DNA from: DATMER01 sp035556715
Lineage (GTDB): Bacteria > Acidobacteriota > Thermoanaerobaculia > Multivoradales > UBA5704
Assembly: GCA_035556715.1 (NCBI GenBank)
Contig: DATMER010000136.1
Coordinates: 156,356-220,355 of the forward strand
Length of the DNA stretch: 64,000 nucleotides
Direction of reading: 5' to 3'
Part shown: in pieces, positions 45,543 through 56,823 of the stretch
Layout: every line of letters begins with the position of its first letter
How positions within the stretch are numbered: the first letter of the stretch is position 1
Made by a program: the position numbers and the translations under genes
Notes under the pieces: model-generated
The model's database searches: none
Told to the model about the DNA's origin: nothing
Seen by the model: the letters and a program-made list of their open reading frames with translations, nothing else

Positions 45543-46220
45543 GTGGCGTTCAAGACCGGACTGGAAGGGAAACCCTGGTACTACGGGCTGGGCATCGGGC
45601 TCGGCCTGGGGGCGGCGATCTTCTTCGTCGTCAACTGGCAGGTACTGGGCCCGATGAAGGAGACGCTCGCGGCCGGAGAGCAGCAGCTCGAGGATCTGCA
45701 GGCCAAGATCCAGGAAGGCCGGGCGGCCAAGCAGCAGCTCCCGCGTTTCCGCGACGAGGTGCGGCAGCTCGAGATGGAGCTCGACAAGCTTCTGCGCATC
45801 CTGCCGGCGCGGCGCAACACGCCCGACCTGCTGCGCCGCATCCGCTCGCTGGCCGAGCAGGGGGACTTCGCCCTGCGCCGCTTCACCCCCGGCCAGCTCT
45901 CCGACCGGGAGTTCTTCAGCGAGTGGCCCATCGCGGTCAGTGTCGAGGGGAGCTATCACAACCTCGCCCTCTTCTTCGACCGCATCAGCCGCTTCTCGCG
46001 GATCATCAACATCGAGAATCTGAACATCGTCGCCCTGCCCTCGAACAAGGGGACGCACACGCTGGCAGCCAACTTCAGCGCCAAGACCTTCGTCTACAAG
46101 GAGGCCACGACGCCGGCCCCTGCCCAGCAGGGAGCCGCGCCGGGCGGCGGCGCCCCTTCGGCGCTGGAGCGGGCGCGCGCGGCGCAGGCACAGGCCGGCG
46201 GCGAAGGAGACGTTCCGTGA
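45543..46220 (+). CDS. pilO: PilO, type IV pilus assembly protein
   Basis: 225 aa. One N-terminal membrane helix, a coiled-coil segment (QLEDLQAKIQEGRAAKQQL), then the periplasmic domain with LLRRIRSLAEQGDFALRRFTPG and YHNLALFFDRISRFSRIINIENL, which are characteristic. A low-complexity Ala/Pro/Gly tail follows. GTG start with GGAGGG upstream. Forms a heterodimer with PilN. Confidence 0.93.
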   Translation: MAFKTGLEGKPWYYGLGIGLGLGAAIFFVVNWQVLGPMKETLAAGEQQLEDLQAKIQEGRAAKQQLPRFRDEVRQLEMELDKLLRILPARRNTPDLLRRIRSLAEQGDFALRRFTPGQLSDREFFSEWPIAVSVEGSYHNLALFFDRISRFSRIINIENLNIVALPSNKGTHTLAANFSAKTFVYKEATTPAPAQQGAAPGGGAPSALERARAAQAQAGGEGDVP

Positions 46221-46789
46221 TCACCCGAGTGACCACCCGAATGATCCCCCCAACCCTTGCCAGGATCGTCCTGGCCTGTCTGGTCCTGCCGGGGCTCGCC
46301 GCTCTGGCTCTCGCCCAGGTCCCGCCGCCGGGAGCGGCGCCGGATGCGGCCCCGCCGGCCGGATCCGAGGAAGGCGGCCTGCTGTCGCCGACTCCGGACA
46401 CGGGCGAAATCGACGAGATCCTTGAGGGTGAGGAAGAGGTCCTCTCCGGCACCGGCGGGTTTTCGTACGACGCCGGCAACCGCCGGGACCCTTTCAAGTC
46501 CCTCTTGGCCGGAACAGACCGGCCCGAGCAGCGCGGCCCGCGGCCGGAGGGCATCCCGGGGCTGATGATCGACGAGATCCAGCTCCTGGGTATCTGGCGT
46601 ACCCCTCGCGGCTATGTGGCCCAGATCCGGGCCGCGAACAAGAGCTTCCTCCTGCGGGAGGGCGATCAGCTCTTCGACGGAGACGTGATGACCATCCAGA
46701 AGGACGAGGTGGTCTTCAAGCAGCAGGTCCAGGATCCGACCGCCCTGAAGCCGTTCCGCGAGGTGGTCAAGAATCTTCCCTCCCGGTGA
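46217..46789 (+). CDS. pilP: PilP, pilus assembly lipoprotein-like protein
   Basis: 190 aa. N-terminal hydrophobic segment (PTLARIVLACLVLPGLAALALAQ) is signal-like but has no obvious lipobox in good context; then a Pro/Glu linker and a beta domain with NRRDPFKSLL, MIDEIQLLGIWRTPRGYVAQI and FLLREGDQLFDGDVMTIQKDEVVF. PilP bridges PilNO and the PilQ secretin. GTG overlaps the pilO stop as GTGA; an ATG at 46241 is an alternative. Confidence 0.9.
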   Translation: MITRVTTRMIPPTLARIVLACLVLPGLAALALAQVPPPGAAPDAAPPAGSEEGGLLSPTPDTGEIDEILEGEEEVLSGTGGFSYDAGNRRDPFKSLLAGTDRPEQRGPRPEGIPGLMIDEIQLLGIWRTPRGYVAQIRAANKSFLLREGDQLFDGDVMTIQKDEVVFKQQVQDPTALKPFREVVKNLPSR

Positions 46790-46823
46790 GGGACCGATGT
46801 TTTCAGGTCCGGAGGCGAGTGCC

Positions 46824-49529
46824 ATGGGAGATGCAGTGAGGAAAAGACAGAACGATCGGTGGCAGCGTCTCTGCGCGTCCGCGGCCATCCTGGCGCTGGC
46901 GGCAGGGATCGGCTGTACCTCTTCCAAGCCGGCGAGGGTCGTCGAGGCCGCGCCGTCATCCCGGGAGGCTCCCGGGTCGGCCCAGACGCCTTCTGTGGCC
47001 GAGATCCGCACCCTCGATCTGCGCGAAGGGGCGCCGGAGGTCTTCGTGGACCTCGAGTCGAGCGCGCCCCTGGTCTGGACCAGCTTCCGGAATGCCAACG
47101 GCAAGGTCGTCGTCGAGCTCCCCAACTCGTCGGCCAGGGAGGGTCTCGCCGACCTCTCCCCGGAAGACGGGCTGGTCTCCGGGCTGCAGGTCCAGCGCAA
47201 CCAGGAGGGGAGCCGCCCGATGACCCGCCTGGTCATCGCGACCCGGCAGGAGGTGGAGCACTCCATCTCCGCCGACGGCAACCGGCTGCAGATCCGGCTG
47301 CTCCCCGTGGAGGAGCGCGAGGAGGCCGCGGCGCTCGCCTTCGAGCCGCTCGGGCCCGACAGCCCGCGCGGCGATGAGCCGACGGAGCCTGCGGAGCCGG
47401 CGATTGCCAGCGGTGAGGGCGTCCGTCCTTCGCTCGCTCCCCAGGAAGAAGAGTCCCCTGCCGAGCCGATGACCGAGCCAATGGCCGAGCCGGTCCAGGC
47501 CGCCGTGTCCGCGCCGACGGGTCCCGTCGACCTGGGCACCCCCGACCGGCCCGCGGTCGCTCCGGCCCCGGCCGGCGTCACGGCCACGCGCCTGGAGGGG
47601 ATCGAAATCCTGACCTCCGAGGGCGGCGCGGTCATCCGCATCGCGGGCGACGGCGAGTTCCCCTACTCGACCTTCGCTCTCGACGCGCCCGACCGCTTCG
47701 TCATCGACCTCGAGGGCGTGGTCAACCGCAGCCCGCGGCCGACCCTGTCCGTCGAGGGCGGCATCGTCGAGCGGGTCCGGGTGGCGCAGTTCAAGCCCCT
47801 GCCGAGCCCCGTCTCGCGCGTGGTCTTCGACCTGAGCCGGGACGTGGTGCCGGTCATCGAGCGCACCTCGGACGCCCTGGTGGTGAGCTTCCCGGCCTCG
47901 TCGGGCAGAGGCGCCGTCATGGTGTCGCCAGCCGCCCGGATCGCGGCCGCGCAGCCGGCGCCGGAAGAGGAGGAGCCGGAGATGGCTCCCGCCCCGATCC
48001 GCAATGGCCGCGAAACGCGTCCCGCGCCGCAGTCCCAGGTCTCGGACCTGGCCCTCGCTCAGAACCCGGTCCGCCGCAACCCCGATATCGAGATCGAGGA
48101 GGCCGAGACCGCCAACCCTGCGCCCCCGCCGACCGCCCCGGCCCCGCCGATGGCCCCGACATCGCCGACGCGGAGCGACGAGCCCCCGATGGTGCAGGTG
48201 CGCCCCTCGCCGTCCCGGCCGGCCGGTCCCATGGAGGTCCCCGCCACCGGCGGCAGCACCGACGCGGCCATCCAGAGCTTCCAGACCCAGACGATCGGCA
48301 CCGAGCGGGTGTACACGGGCGAGCCGATCGACCTCAAGGTCACCAACGCCGACGTCACCGAGGTGTTGCGCACGTTCGCCCAGATCAGCGGGCTCAACAT
48401 CATCGTGCAGCCCGGTGTTGCGGGCATGGTGACCGCCGAGCTGGAGAACGTGCCCTGGGACCAGGCCCTGGAGCAGATCCTCAAGATCAACAGCCTCGGC
48501 TACGAGGTCGAGGGCAACGTGATGCGCATCGCCCCGGTGGCGGTGCTGCGGCAGGAGGCCCAGGAGGAGCAGCAGCTCGCCGCGGCCAAGGCGCTGTCGA
48601 TCCCGCTGCAGACGATCTACCGCCGGCTGAGCTATGCCAACGCCGGACAGATCGCCACCCTGCTGCGCAGCGGCCAGGCCGGCCTGCTCTCGCAACGCGG
48701 CAGCGTGATCGTGGACGACCGCACCAACAGCCTGATCATCAAGGAGCTGCCGGCGTTCATGGACACGGTCGTCTCGGTCATCGACCGGCTCGACGCACCC
48801 GAGCCGCAGGTCATGATCGAGGCCCGGATCATCGAGACCACGAAGCGGTTCACTCGCGAGTTCGGCATCGACTGGGGCTTCGACGGGATCGCCGGTCCGG
48901 CCACTGGCAACACCACCGGCCTGGTGTTCCCGAACCAGGGCACGGTCTCGGGCGACGTCAACGTTCCGGGCGGCGGCGATGCCGGCGTGCTCGCCTTCCG
49001 GCTCGGCAACGTGCTCAACACCTTCACCCTGGACGTCGCGCTCCAGGCCGCCGAGAGCGAGGGCCTGATCAACATCCTGTCCGCGCCCAAGGTGGCCACG
49101 CTCAACAACCAGCAGGCCTCGATCCAGAGCGGTCTGCAGATCCCGATCCAGACGATCGCCAACAACACGGTGACCGTGCAGTACGTGTCCGCCACGCTGC
49201 AGCTCCAGGTGACGCCACAGGTGACGGCCGAGGGGACCGTGCTGATGGAGATCAACATCTCGAAGCGCGAGCCGCAGCTCGCCTTCCTGATCCCGGGCGC
49301 CACCAACGCGCCGATCGCGACCAAGGAAGCGCAGACCCGGCTGCTCGTCCGCGACGGCGGCACGGCGGTCATCGGCGGCATCTACCGAGTGTCCGCCGAC
49401 CAGGGCGAGGACCGTGTCCCCGGCCTGGCGAACATCCCGATCATCGGCAACCTGTTCCGAAACAAGGCCCGGCGTGAAGAGAACGAGGAGCTCCTCATCT
49501 TCATCACGCCCCGCATCATGAAGCTTTGA
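46824..49529 (+). CDS. pilQ: PilQ, type IV pilus secretin
   Basis: 901 aa outer-membrane secretin. Lipoprotein-like N-terminus (ASAAILALAAGIGC), two AMIN domains (about 50-150 and 250-350), a long Pro/Ala/Glu linker, an STN-type domain (IDLKVTNADVTEVLRTFAQISGLN), N1-like and secretin domains with VMIEARIIETTKRFTREFGIDWGF, LLVRDGGTAVIGGI and RVPGLANIPIIGNLF. An ATG at 46797 is possible but the one at 46824 has GGAGG 8 bases upstream. A Gly-Ser-type secretin core is intact, so export of pili is likely. Confidence 0.94.
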   Translation: MGDAVRKRQNDRWQRLCASAAILALAAGIGCTSSKPARVVEAAPSSREAPGSAQTPSVAEIRTLDLREGAPEVFVDLESSAPLVWTSFRNANGKVVVELPNSSAREGLADLSPEDGLVSGLQVQRNQEGSRPMTRLVIATRQEVEHSISADGNRLQIRLLPVEEREEAAALAFEPLGPDSPRGDEPTEPAEPAIASGEGVRPSLAPQEEESPAEPMTEPMAEPVQAAVSAPTGPVDLGTPDRPAVAPAPAGVTATRLEGIEILTSEGGAVIRIAGDGEFPYSTFALDAPDRFVIDLEGVVNRSPRPTLSVEGGIVERVRVAQFKPLPSPVSRVVFDLSRDVVPVIERTSDALVVSFPASSGRGAVMVSPAARIAAAQPAPEEEEPEMAPAPIRNGRETRPAPQSQVSDLALAQNPVRRNPDIEIEEAETANPAPPPTAPAPPMAPTSPTRSDEPPMVQVRPSPSRPAGPMEVPATGGSTDAAIQSFQTQTIGTERVYTGEPIDLKVTNADVTEVLRTFAQISGLNIIVQPGVAGMVTAELENVPWDQALEQILKINSLGYEVEGNVMRIAPVAVLRQEAQEEQQLAAAKALSIPLQTIYRRLSYANAGQIATLLRSGQAGLLSQRGSVIVDDRTNSLIIKELPAFMDTVVSVIDRLDAPEPQVMIEARIIETTKRFTREFGIDWGFDGIAGPATGNTTGLVFPNQGTVSGDVNVPGGGDAGVLAFRLGNVLNTFTLDVALQAAESEGLINILSAPKVATLNNQQASIQSGLQIPIQTIANNTVTVQYVSATLQLQVTPQVTAEGTVLMEINISKREPQLAFLIPGATNAPIATKEAQTRLLVRDGGTAVIGGIYRVSADQGEDRVPGLANIPIIGNLFRNKARREENEELLIFITPRIMKL

Positions 49530-49549
49530 CCTCCGGCAGGAGCGCGAAC

Positions 49550-50086
49550 ATGAAACGTACCGTCTCACTTCTTTTCCTGGTCGTCCTGGCCCTCGCTCTC
49601 GGGAGCTGCAACAGCCGGACGGACACGAGCGAGGGCTCCGTGATCCTGTCGGTCACCGATTTCGACGGCCTGCCGTCGGGAGTCTCCGTCAGCGGCGGCC
49701 CCACGGTCGTCGGCGAGATCACTCTGCGCAACATCACCAAGGACCCGAGCGGCAGCAGCAGCGACCTGCAGTCGATCGAGCTGCGGGCCTACGAGGTCCG
49801 CTACTCCCGGCGCGACACCGGGACGCGCGTGCCGGCGCCGTTCGTCCAGTCGATCTTCAGCCTGGTCCCGGCCGGCGGCACGGCGACGATCACGAACCTC
49901 CAGTTCCTGGCCTTGGACCAGCTCCGCAACCCGCCGCTCTCCGATCTCGCGGAAAACGGGGTGGACCAGGAGACCGGCAGCGAGGTCGTCGTCCTCAACG
50001 TGAGCATGCGTTTCTTCGGCCGTACCCTGTCGGGCGACGATATCGCCTCGGATCCGGCCTCGTTCACGGTCGAAGTCGTCCCGTAG
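49550..50086 (+). CDS. Lipoprotein of unknown function
   Basis: 178 aa. Signal peptide MKRTVSLLFLVVLALALGSC with a lipobox Cys at 20. The mature part is beta-rich (VILSVTDFDGLPSGVSVSG, VVGEITLRNITKDPSG, VVVLNVSMRFFGRTLSGDD), like an Ig-type domain, no known family. It follows pilQ by about 20 bases and precedes two Ig-like lipoproteins, so it may be made with the pilus operon. Confidence 0.8.
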   Translation: MKRTVSLLFLVVLALALGSCNSRTDTSEGSVILSVTDFDGLPSGVSVSGGPTVVGEITLRNITKDPSGSSSDLQSIELRAYEVRYSRRDTGTRVPAPFVQSIFSLVPAGGTATITNLQFLALDQLRNPPLSDLAENGVDQETGSEVVVLNVSMRFFGRTLSGDDIASDPASFTVEVVP

Positions 50087-50105
50087 TCTTTTCAGGAGCA
50101 TGGGT

Positions 50106-51929
50106 ATGAAATCGTCCAGGATCTTTTTCCGACTGCTCTTCGCCTTCGCGCTCTTGGCGGCGTTCGGCTGCCAGTCCGACTCGCCGACCGAGCCCTCGAA
50201 CGTGCCGCCGGCGAACCCCGTTCCGCCGGTCCCGGTGACGCAGTTCGCGATCACCGTGACGGCGAGCCCGTCGCAAATCACGGCCGGGGCCGACACCGGG
50301 AGCACCATCACGGTCGACGTCCGCCGCACCGACAACGGGCAGCCGCCCGCGGACCTGACGGACGTGACGCTGACCACCAACATCGGCGCGTTCAATTCCA
50401 TCGGCGGCACGCAGCAGGTCACGCTCGACCTCGTCAACGGCAGGGCACAGACCGTGCTCTTCCCCGGCACCGACGTGGGCACCGCCACGGTGCGGGCCGC
50501 CGTGGGCCCCAGCGCCGGAGCGGCCAACGTCTCGATCGGCCAGGCGGGCACCTTCTTCATCTCGTCGGTCAGCCCGCAGATCGGCAGCCCCCAGGGCGGT
50601 GAGGAGGTCACCATCCTCGGCGGCGGCTTCGACAGCCCGGTGCGGGTGACGTTCAACGGCGCCGCCGCGCAGGTGCGCTCGGTCACCCCGTCCCAGATCC
50701 GGGTCCTGGTGCCCCCGGCCGCCGCCGCGGGCGTCAGCGTCGGCGTCGGCCAGTCGGTGCCGGTGGCGGTTGCGGTGACCATCAACGTCAACGAGACCAA
50801 CACCGACACGGACACGCTGCCTGCCGGGTTCACCTACTCGCTGGGCGGCACGATCCAGCAGCCGGTGGTCCTCTCGGTGACGCCGAACGGCGGTACCAAC
50901 GATGGCAACACCCCGGTGACCATCGTGGGCGACGGCTTCCAGTCGCCGGTGCAGGTCCTCTTCGGCACCGGTTCGCCGGCCAGCTTCGACGGCGTCGAGG
51001 CCACCATCCAGGAAGTGACCAACAACCGCATCGTGGTGCGCTCGCCGTCCGCCACCGGTTTCGGCTCGAACAACGTCAACCAGCTCGTGGACATCCTGGT
51101 GCGCAACCTGAACACCGGCTTTGCCACGGTCTCGACTGACTCCTTCAAGTACGGCAACCGGGTCCTGATCACCGCCATGGGTCCGGGCTCCGGCCCGTAC
51201 ACCGGCGGCACCCGCGTGACCATCTTCGGCCAGGGCTTCGACGAGCCGGTCGCGGTCTCGCTCGGCGGAGTCGGTCAGACGCCGGTCTTCGTCAGCGGCA
51301 CCGAGGTCCACTTCATCACCAGCGGCACCCCGCTGTCGAACTGCCCGGCCAACGGCATCATCACGGTCACCGGGGTCGGCGTGACCAACATCGACACCGG
51401 CGACGGAGCCACCGCCAGCCTGGGCTTCAACTACACCGTGCCGCTGCCGCTGATCTTCGGGGTCAACCCGCAGAGCGGCGCCATCGGCTCGACCACCACC
51501 CTGACGGGCCGCGACTTCGCCCCCAGCGTGCAGGTGCTGTTCGGCGATGCGAACAACGGCGCCGCGGCCCCGATCGTCAGCAGCTCCTCCTCGGCGATCA
51601 CGGTGCGGGTGCCGACCCCGGCGTCCGGTTTCACCTTCACGACCGAGCCGTGTGACGGCAACGGCGACGGCATCGCCGGAGGCACACGCAACGTCCCGAC
51701 GCCGATCTCAGTGACGGTGCGCAACCTGGACGGCACCGGCTGCTCGGTGACGCTCAGCAACGCCTTCACCCTGACGCCGCAGAACACCACCTGCACGGGC
51801 GATACGTCGACGCCTCCGCCGCCGCCGACCGTGCAGTGCAACGACACGTTCGACAACGACGGCGATACGTTCATCGACGCCGCCGATCCGCAGTGCACCG
51901 GTCCGACGGACAACAGCGAAGGCTCGTAG
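50106..51929 (+). CDS. Large lipoprotein with invasin-like and IPT/TIG domains
   Basis: 607 aa. Signal peptide with lipobox (ALLAAFGC). Then an intimin/Big1-like domain (FAITVTASPSQITAGADTGS...), and at least four IPT/TIG-type Ig domains recognisable from repeats like ISSVSPQIGSPQGGEEVTILGGGF, LSVTPNGGTNDGNTPVTIVGDGF, TAMGPGSGPYTGGTRVTIFG and FGVNPQSGAIGSTTTLTG. The C-terminus holds FDNDGDTFIDAADPQCTG, a Ca-binding-like motif. Surface-exposed and perhaps adhesive. Start ATG at 50106 is chosen because CAGGAG sits 7 bases away, too close to the ATG at 50100. Confidence 0.85.
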   Translation: MKSSRIFFRLLFAFALLAAFGCQSDSPTEPSNVPPANPVPPVPVTQFAITVTASPSQITAGADTGSTITVDVRRTDNGQPPADLTDVTLTTNIGAFNSIGGTQQVTLDLVNGRAQTVLFPGTDVGTATVRAAVGPSAGAANVSIGQAGTFFISSVSPQIGSPQGGEEVTILGGGFDSPVRVTFNGAAAQVRSVTPSQIRVLVPPAAAAGVSVGVGQSVPVAVAVTINVNETNTDTDTLPAGFTYSLGGTIQQPVVLSVTPNGGTNDGNTPVTIVGDGFQSPVQVLFGTGSPASFDGVEATIQEVTNNRIVVRSPSATGFGSNNVNQLVDILVRNLNTGFATVSTDSFKYGNRVLITAMGPGSGPYTGGTRVTIFGQGFDEPVAVSLGGVGQTPVFVSGTEVHFITSGTPLSNCPANGIITVTGVGVTNIDTGDGATASLGFNYTVPLPLIFGVNPQSGAIGSTTTLTGRDFAPSVQVLFGDANNGAAAPIVSSSSSAITVRVPTPASGFTFTTEPCDGNGDGIAGGTRNVPTPISVTVRNLDGTGCSVTLSNAFTLTPQNTTCTGDTSTPPPPPTVQCNDTFDNDGDTFIDAADPQCTGPTDNSEGS

Positions 51930-51957
51930 CCCGCCGGACTTCTTCCTGAAGGATCTT

Positions 51958-51987
51958 GGGGCGGCTGCCTGGACGGGCAGCCGCCCC
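51958..51987 (+). terminator. Stem-loop after the IPT/TIG lipoprotein
   Basis: GGGGCGGCTGCC-6-GGCAGCCGCCCC, a perfect 12-bp stem 28 bases after the stop. No U-tract, so termination is possible but not certain. Confidence 0.5.
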
Positions 51988-51993
51988 CGTTCG

Positions 51994-51999
51994 TATACT
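51994..51999 (+). promoter_or_regulatory. -10-like TATACT before the Big-domain lipoprotein
   Basis: TATACT ends 8 bases before the ATG at 52008, immediately after the terminator stem; no ribosome site between. Possible leaderless start. Confidence 0.4.
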
Positions 52000-52007
52000 C
52001 CTTTGCT

Positions 52008-52979
52008 ATGAAACAAGCAGTCGGCCTTCTCGCCCTCCTCTGTCTCCTCGCGCCGTCCCTGGGCTGCGACAAGGCCACGCCTGTCGCGCCCGGCGGGACG
52101 ACCCTGACCCTCAGCGCCAATCCGACCCGGATCGGCTTGAACGGCAGCTCCACCATCACCGTCATCGGCCGCAAGCCGGACGGCAACCCCCTCAACCCGG
52201 GGACGGAGATCCGGCTGTCCTCCGACCGGGGCACGATCGACCCGGTGGTCACCGTAGACAGCGGGGGGCAGGCGACCGCCACCCTCCGCGCCGACGGCCG
52301 CTCGGGAGCCGCCCTGGTCAAGGCCTCCACGGCCGACGCCACGGTGGAGACCACGATCCAGATCGGCGAGTCGGACGACACGAAGCCGACCCTCCTGGTC
52401 TCGGTCAACCCGAGCACGGTGCCGGTCGAAGGCAACGCCACGGTGACCGTGATCGCTCGCAACTCGGACGGCTCTCCCGTGCCCGCCGGCCAGACCGTGA
52501 TCCTGACCTCCACCCTGGGGACCCTCTCGCCGAACCGGCCGACCACCCGCAACGACGGCACGGCCACCTCGACCCTCGACGCGGGGACCCAGTCCGGAAC
52601 CGCGACGATCACGGCCATCCTCGGAGCGAGCGAGGCGGCCAGCGCCACCGTGACGATCCGCGAGGCCGCCACCGACATCAGCGTCCAGGCGAACCCGAGC
52701 GCGATCCCCCGGGCCGGTGCCGAGGTCACGCTGACGGCGTTCGTGACGAACTCCCAGGGTCTGCCGCTCCAGGGCGCGCCGGTCACGTTCGAGGCCAGCC
52801 GGGGAGACCTCGAGTTCACGGGCGTGGTCTTCACCGATACGTCGGGTGTGGCTACGAACACGCTCACGCTGGAGCAGCAGGACCTCCCGGCGGGCGTCAA
52901 CGAGGTCGTGGTGGAGGTCGGGACGCCTGGCGGCGACGGCGACTTGCTCACCGACGAAACGACGATCGACGTCCAGTGA
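52008..52979 (+). CDS. Lipoprotein with three invasin/intimin-like Ig domains
   Basis: 323 aa. Signal peptide MKQAVGLLALLCLLAPSLGC with lipobox Cys20. Three successive Big1-type domains start with TLTLSANPTRIGLNGSSTITV, LLVSVNPSTVPVEGNATVTV and ISVQANPSAIPRAGAEVTLTA and end in VT-rich strands such as GTATSTLDAGTQSGTATI. Likely a surface or periplasmic structural/adhesin protein. The two preceding genes have similar make-up, so these three lipoproteins form a cluster next to pilQ. A stem-loop follows. Confidence 0.85.
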   Translation: MKQAVGLLALLCLLAPSLGCDKATPVAPGGTTLTLSANPTRIGLNGSSTITVIGRKPDGNPLNPGTEIRLSSDRGTIDPVVTVDSGGQATATLRADGRSGAALVKASTADATVETTIQIGESDDTKPTLLVSVNPSTVPVEGNATVTVIARNSDGSPVPAGQTVILTSTLGTLSPNRPTTRNDGTATSTLDAGTQSGTATITAILGASEAASATVTIREAATDISVQANPSAIPRAGAEVTLTAFVTNSQGLPLQGAPVTFEASRGDLEFTGVVFTDTSGVATNTLTLEQQDLPAGVNEVVVEVGTPGGDGDLLTDETTIDVQ

Positions 52980-52996
52980 CCTCCCGGCAGGAAAAC

Positions 52997-53028
52997 CCCC
53001 CTGCGGTCAAGGGCTTGGCCGCAGGGGG
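52997..53028 (+). terminator. Stem-loop after the Big-domain lipoprotein
   Basis: CCCCCTGCGG-12-CCGCAGGGGG, perfect 10-bp stem; it overlaps the -35 of the next promoter. No T-run. Confidence 0.45.
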
Positions 53029-53042
53029 CCGGCTGCTATAAT
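53015..53042 (+). promoter_or_regulatory. Sigma-70-type promoter (TTGGCC-16-TATAAT) of the TPR gene
   Basis: TTGGCC (53015-53020) and a perfect TATAAT (53037-53042) 16 bases apart, about 57 bases before the ATG at 53099. The cleanest promoter in the window. Confidence 0.65.
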
Positions 53043-53098
53043 GCAGCCGCTTTGACCAACGATCCCGAAAACCTCCTCTCCGCCCAGGGTGCGCGCGC

Positions 53099-54625
53099 AT
53101 GACCGACGGAGCGTTCCCCGACCGTCTCGCCCAGCTCAAGGCGCGCTGGGAGGCCGATCCCAGCTCCCGCGTCTTCCTCCAACTGGCCGAGGAGTACCGC
53201 CACCAGGGCCGGATGAAGGAGGCACTCGCCGTCCTCGACCGAGGGCTCCAGGAGCACCCCGGCTACCTCTCGGCCCTGGTCGCCAAGGGCCGCTGCCATC
53301 TCGAGCTGGGTGAGGCCGACGCCTCGCGCCTGGTGCTGGAGCGCGTGGTCAAGCAGGACGCCACGCAGATGGTGGCCAACAAGCTGCTGGTGCGCGCCTA
53401 CCTGGAGACCGGCGACCCGGGCCGCGCCCGCGAGCGCCTCGATCTCTACAGCCTGCTCAACGACAGCGACCCGGAGATCGGGGACCTCCGCCGGCAGATC
53501 AAGCTGATGGACCGTCCCAAGGAGCCGGTTCCCGAGGAGCTCCCCTTCGACCTTGGTCCGGCGCCTCTGGTCTCTCCCCCGCCGGCCCCGGCAGCCGCGA
53601 GCTCGATGCCGGACGACATCTTCGACTTCGGCGATGTCGCCGGTATGGGAGCGGCTCCGCGCCGGGTGGCTCCGCGCCCGGAAGCCGAGGACGTCTTCGG
53701 TCTCGACGAGATTGCGCCGCCCATCCCGGCTACCGCCGTATCCATGGCAGAGCCTGTGGCCGCCGAGCCGATGGAAGAGGTCTTGGAATTGGAAGAGGTG
53801 GCGGAGGAAGTGGAGGAGGTGGACGACGACCTCTTCCCCGGCCTGACCTCCCGCTCCACCCGCCAGCGCTACCTGAGGAGCCTGGGGTCGGAGGGCATCT
53901 TCGACGTCGAGCCCGTGCCCCTGGCCCCTTCGGAGATTCCGATCCCGGCCATGTCTCCGGGAGCCCTGGGCTTCGTGCCGCCCACGGCCATCCCCCAGGA
54001 GCCGCCGCTCCCCGCCAAGCCCGATTTCGCCGTCATGAGCTTCGAGGCGCCCCTGGTCTCGCAGCCCGTGGAGGACGCCTCCTGGCTGGAGGAGATCCCT
54101 CCGGTCGAGGTTCTCCCGGAGGCCGTGGCGCCGGTCCCCGAGCCGCCTGTCTTCGAGCCACCCGTCTTCGAGATGGAGCCTCCGGCCGCCGCCGTCAGGG
54201 AGCCGGCCGCAGAGCTCTGGCCCGAGGACGATCTGACTCCGCTGCCGGAGCTGGAGGAGCCGGAGCCCTGGCCGGTGGCGGAGGAACCGGAGCCGCTATC
54301 GACCTCGGAGCCGGTGGTTGCGACCGCCACTCTCGGCGATATCTACCTCCGTCAGGGACACGTGGACGAGGCCGAGCGGATCTTCCGCGAGGTCCTGGAG
54401 CGGGAGCCGGACAACGGAGCCGCCCGCGCCGGCCTCGGACGGATCGAGGAGGCCCGGCCTGTGGCAGCGGAAGCGCCGCAGCCGTCCCAGCCCGGGCCGC
54501 TCGACGCGGGCCGCCTCCTCGCGGGCTTCCGGCCCGGCCCGGCCGGGTCCGGGACCACGGCCCGCAAGATCTTCCTGCTGAACCGTTACCTCGACCGAAT
54601 CCGGGGGAGACGCGATGTTTCTTGA
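53099..54625 (+). CDS. TPR-containing protein with long acidic Pro-rich linker
   Basis: 508 aa cytoplasmic protein. N-terminal TPRs (RVFLQLAEEYRHQGRMKEALAVLDRGLQEHPGYLSALVAKG, LVRAYLETGDPGRARERLD), a disordered middle with many Pro, Glu, Ala (about residues 140-400), then a final TPR (LGDIYLRQGHVDEAERIFREVLEREPDN). Scaffold or regulator of unknown partner. Its stop overlaps the Roadblock gene by 11 bases and they are followed by accB-accC, so one operon. Confidence 0.85.
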   Translation: MTDGAFPDRLAQLKARWEADPSSRVFLQLAEEYRHQGRMKEALAVLDRGLQEHPGYLSALVAKGRCHLELGEADASRLVLERVVKQDATQMVANKLLVRAYLETGDPGRARERLDLYSLLNDSDPEIGDLRRQIKLMDRPKEPVPEELPFDLGPAPLVSPPPAPAAASSMPDDIFDFGDVAGMGAAPRRVAPRPEAEDVFGLDEIAPPIPATAVSMAEPVAAEPMEEVLELEEVAEEVEEVDDDLFPGLTSRSTRQRYLRSLGSEGIFDVEPVPLAPSEIPIPAMSPGALGFVPPTAIPQEPPLPAKPDFAVMSFEAPLVSQPVEDASWLEEIPPVEVLPEAVAPVPEPPVFEPPVFEMEPPAAAVREPAAELWPEDDLTPLPELEEPEPWPVAEEPEPLSTSEPVVATATLGDIYLRQGHVDEAERIFREVLEREPDNGAARAGLGRIEEARPVAAEAPQPSQPGPLDAGRLLAGFRPGPAGSGTTARKIFLLNRYLDRIRGRRDVS

Positions 54626-54971
54626 GGAGCTGAGCCGGATCACCGGCAGGATCGAGGGCGCCCTCGCCCTGTCCCTGGTCGCCAAGGATGGCATGCCGGT
54701 CGAATCCGTGAGCTCCGACTCCGCGATCGACCTGGAGGCGCTGGGCGCCGAGATGGTCTCCCAGGCGCGGGCCATCTCGGACAACCACCGGGAGCTGGAG
54801 GTCGGGAACGTGCAGCAGCTCGCCGTGACGACCGACCGGGTGACCCTGATGGTCTGCTCCGTCGCCCCGGATTATTATCTGCTCCTCGTGCTGGGTCCGG
54901 GCGGTAACTACGGCCGGGCCCGGTTCGAGCTCCGGCGGGCGCGTCTGCTCCTGGAGAAGGAGCTCATTTGA
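54615..54971 (+). CDS. Roadblock/LC7 domain protein (MglB-like)
   Basis: 118 aa. MFLEELSRITGRIEGALALSLVAKDGMPVESVSS matches the Roadblock/LC7 fold found in MglB and other small-GTPase regulators; the C-terminal VTLMVCSVAPDYYLLLVLGPGGNYGRARFELRRA completes it. No MglA-like GTPase is in the window. GGGGGAGA ribosome site is inside the end of the TPR gene. Confidence 0.85.
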   Translation: MFLEELSRITGRIEGALALSLVAKDGMPVESVSSDSAIDLEALGAEMVSQARAISDNHRELEVGNVQQLAVTTDRVTLMVCSVAPDYYLLLVLGPGGNYGRARFELRRARLLLEKELI

Positions 54972-54983
54972 GGGGGTTGGGAC

Positions 54984-55472
<489 letters not shown>

Positions 55473-55479
55473 GCCCTCG

Positions 55480-56819
<1,340 letters not shown>

Positions 56820-56823
<4 letters not shown>

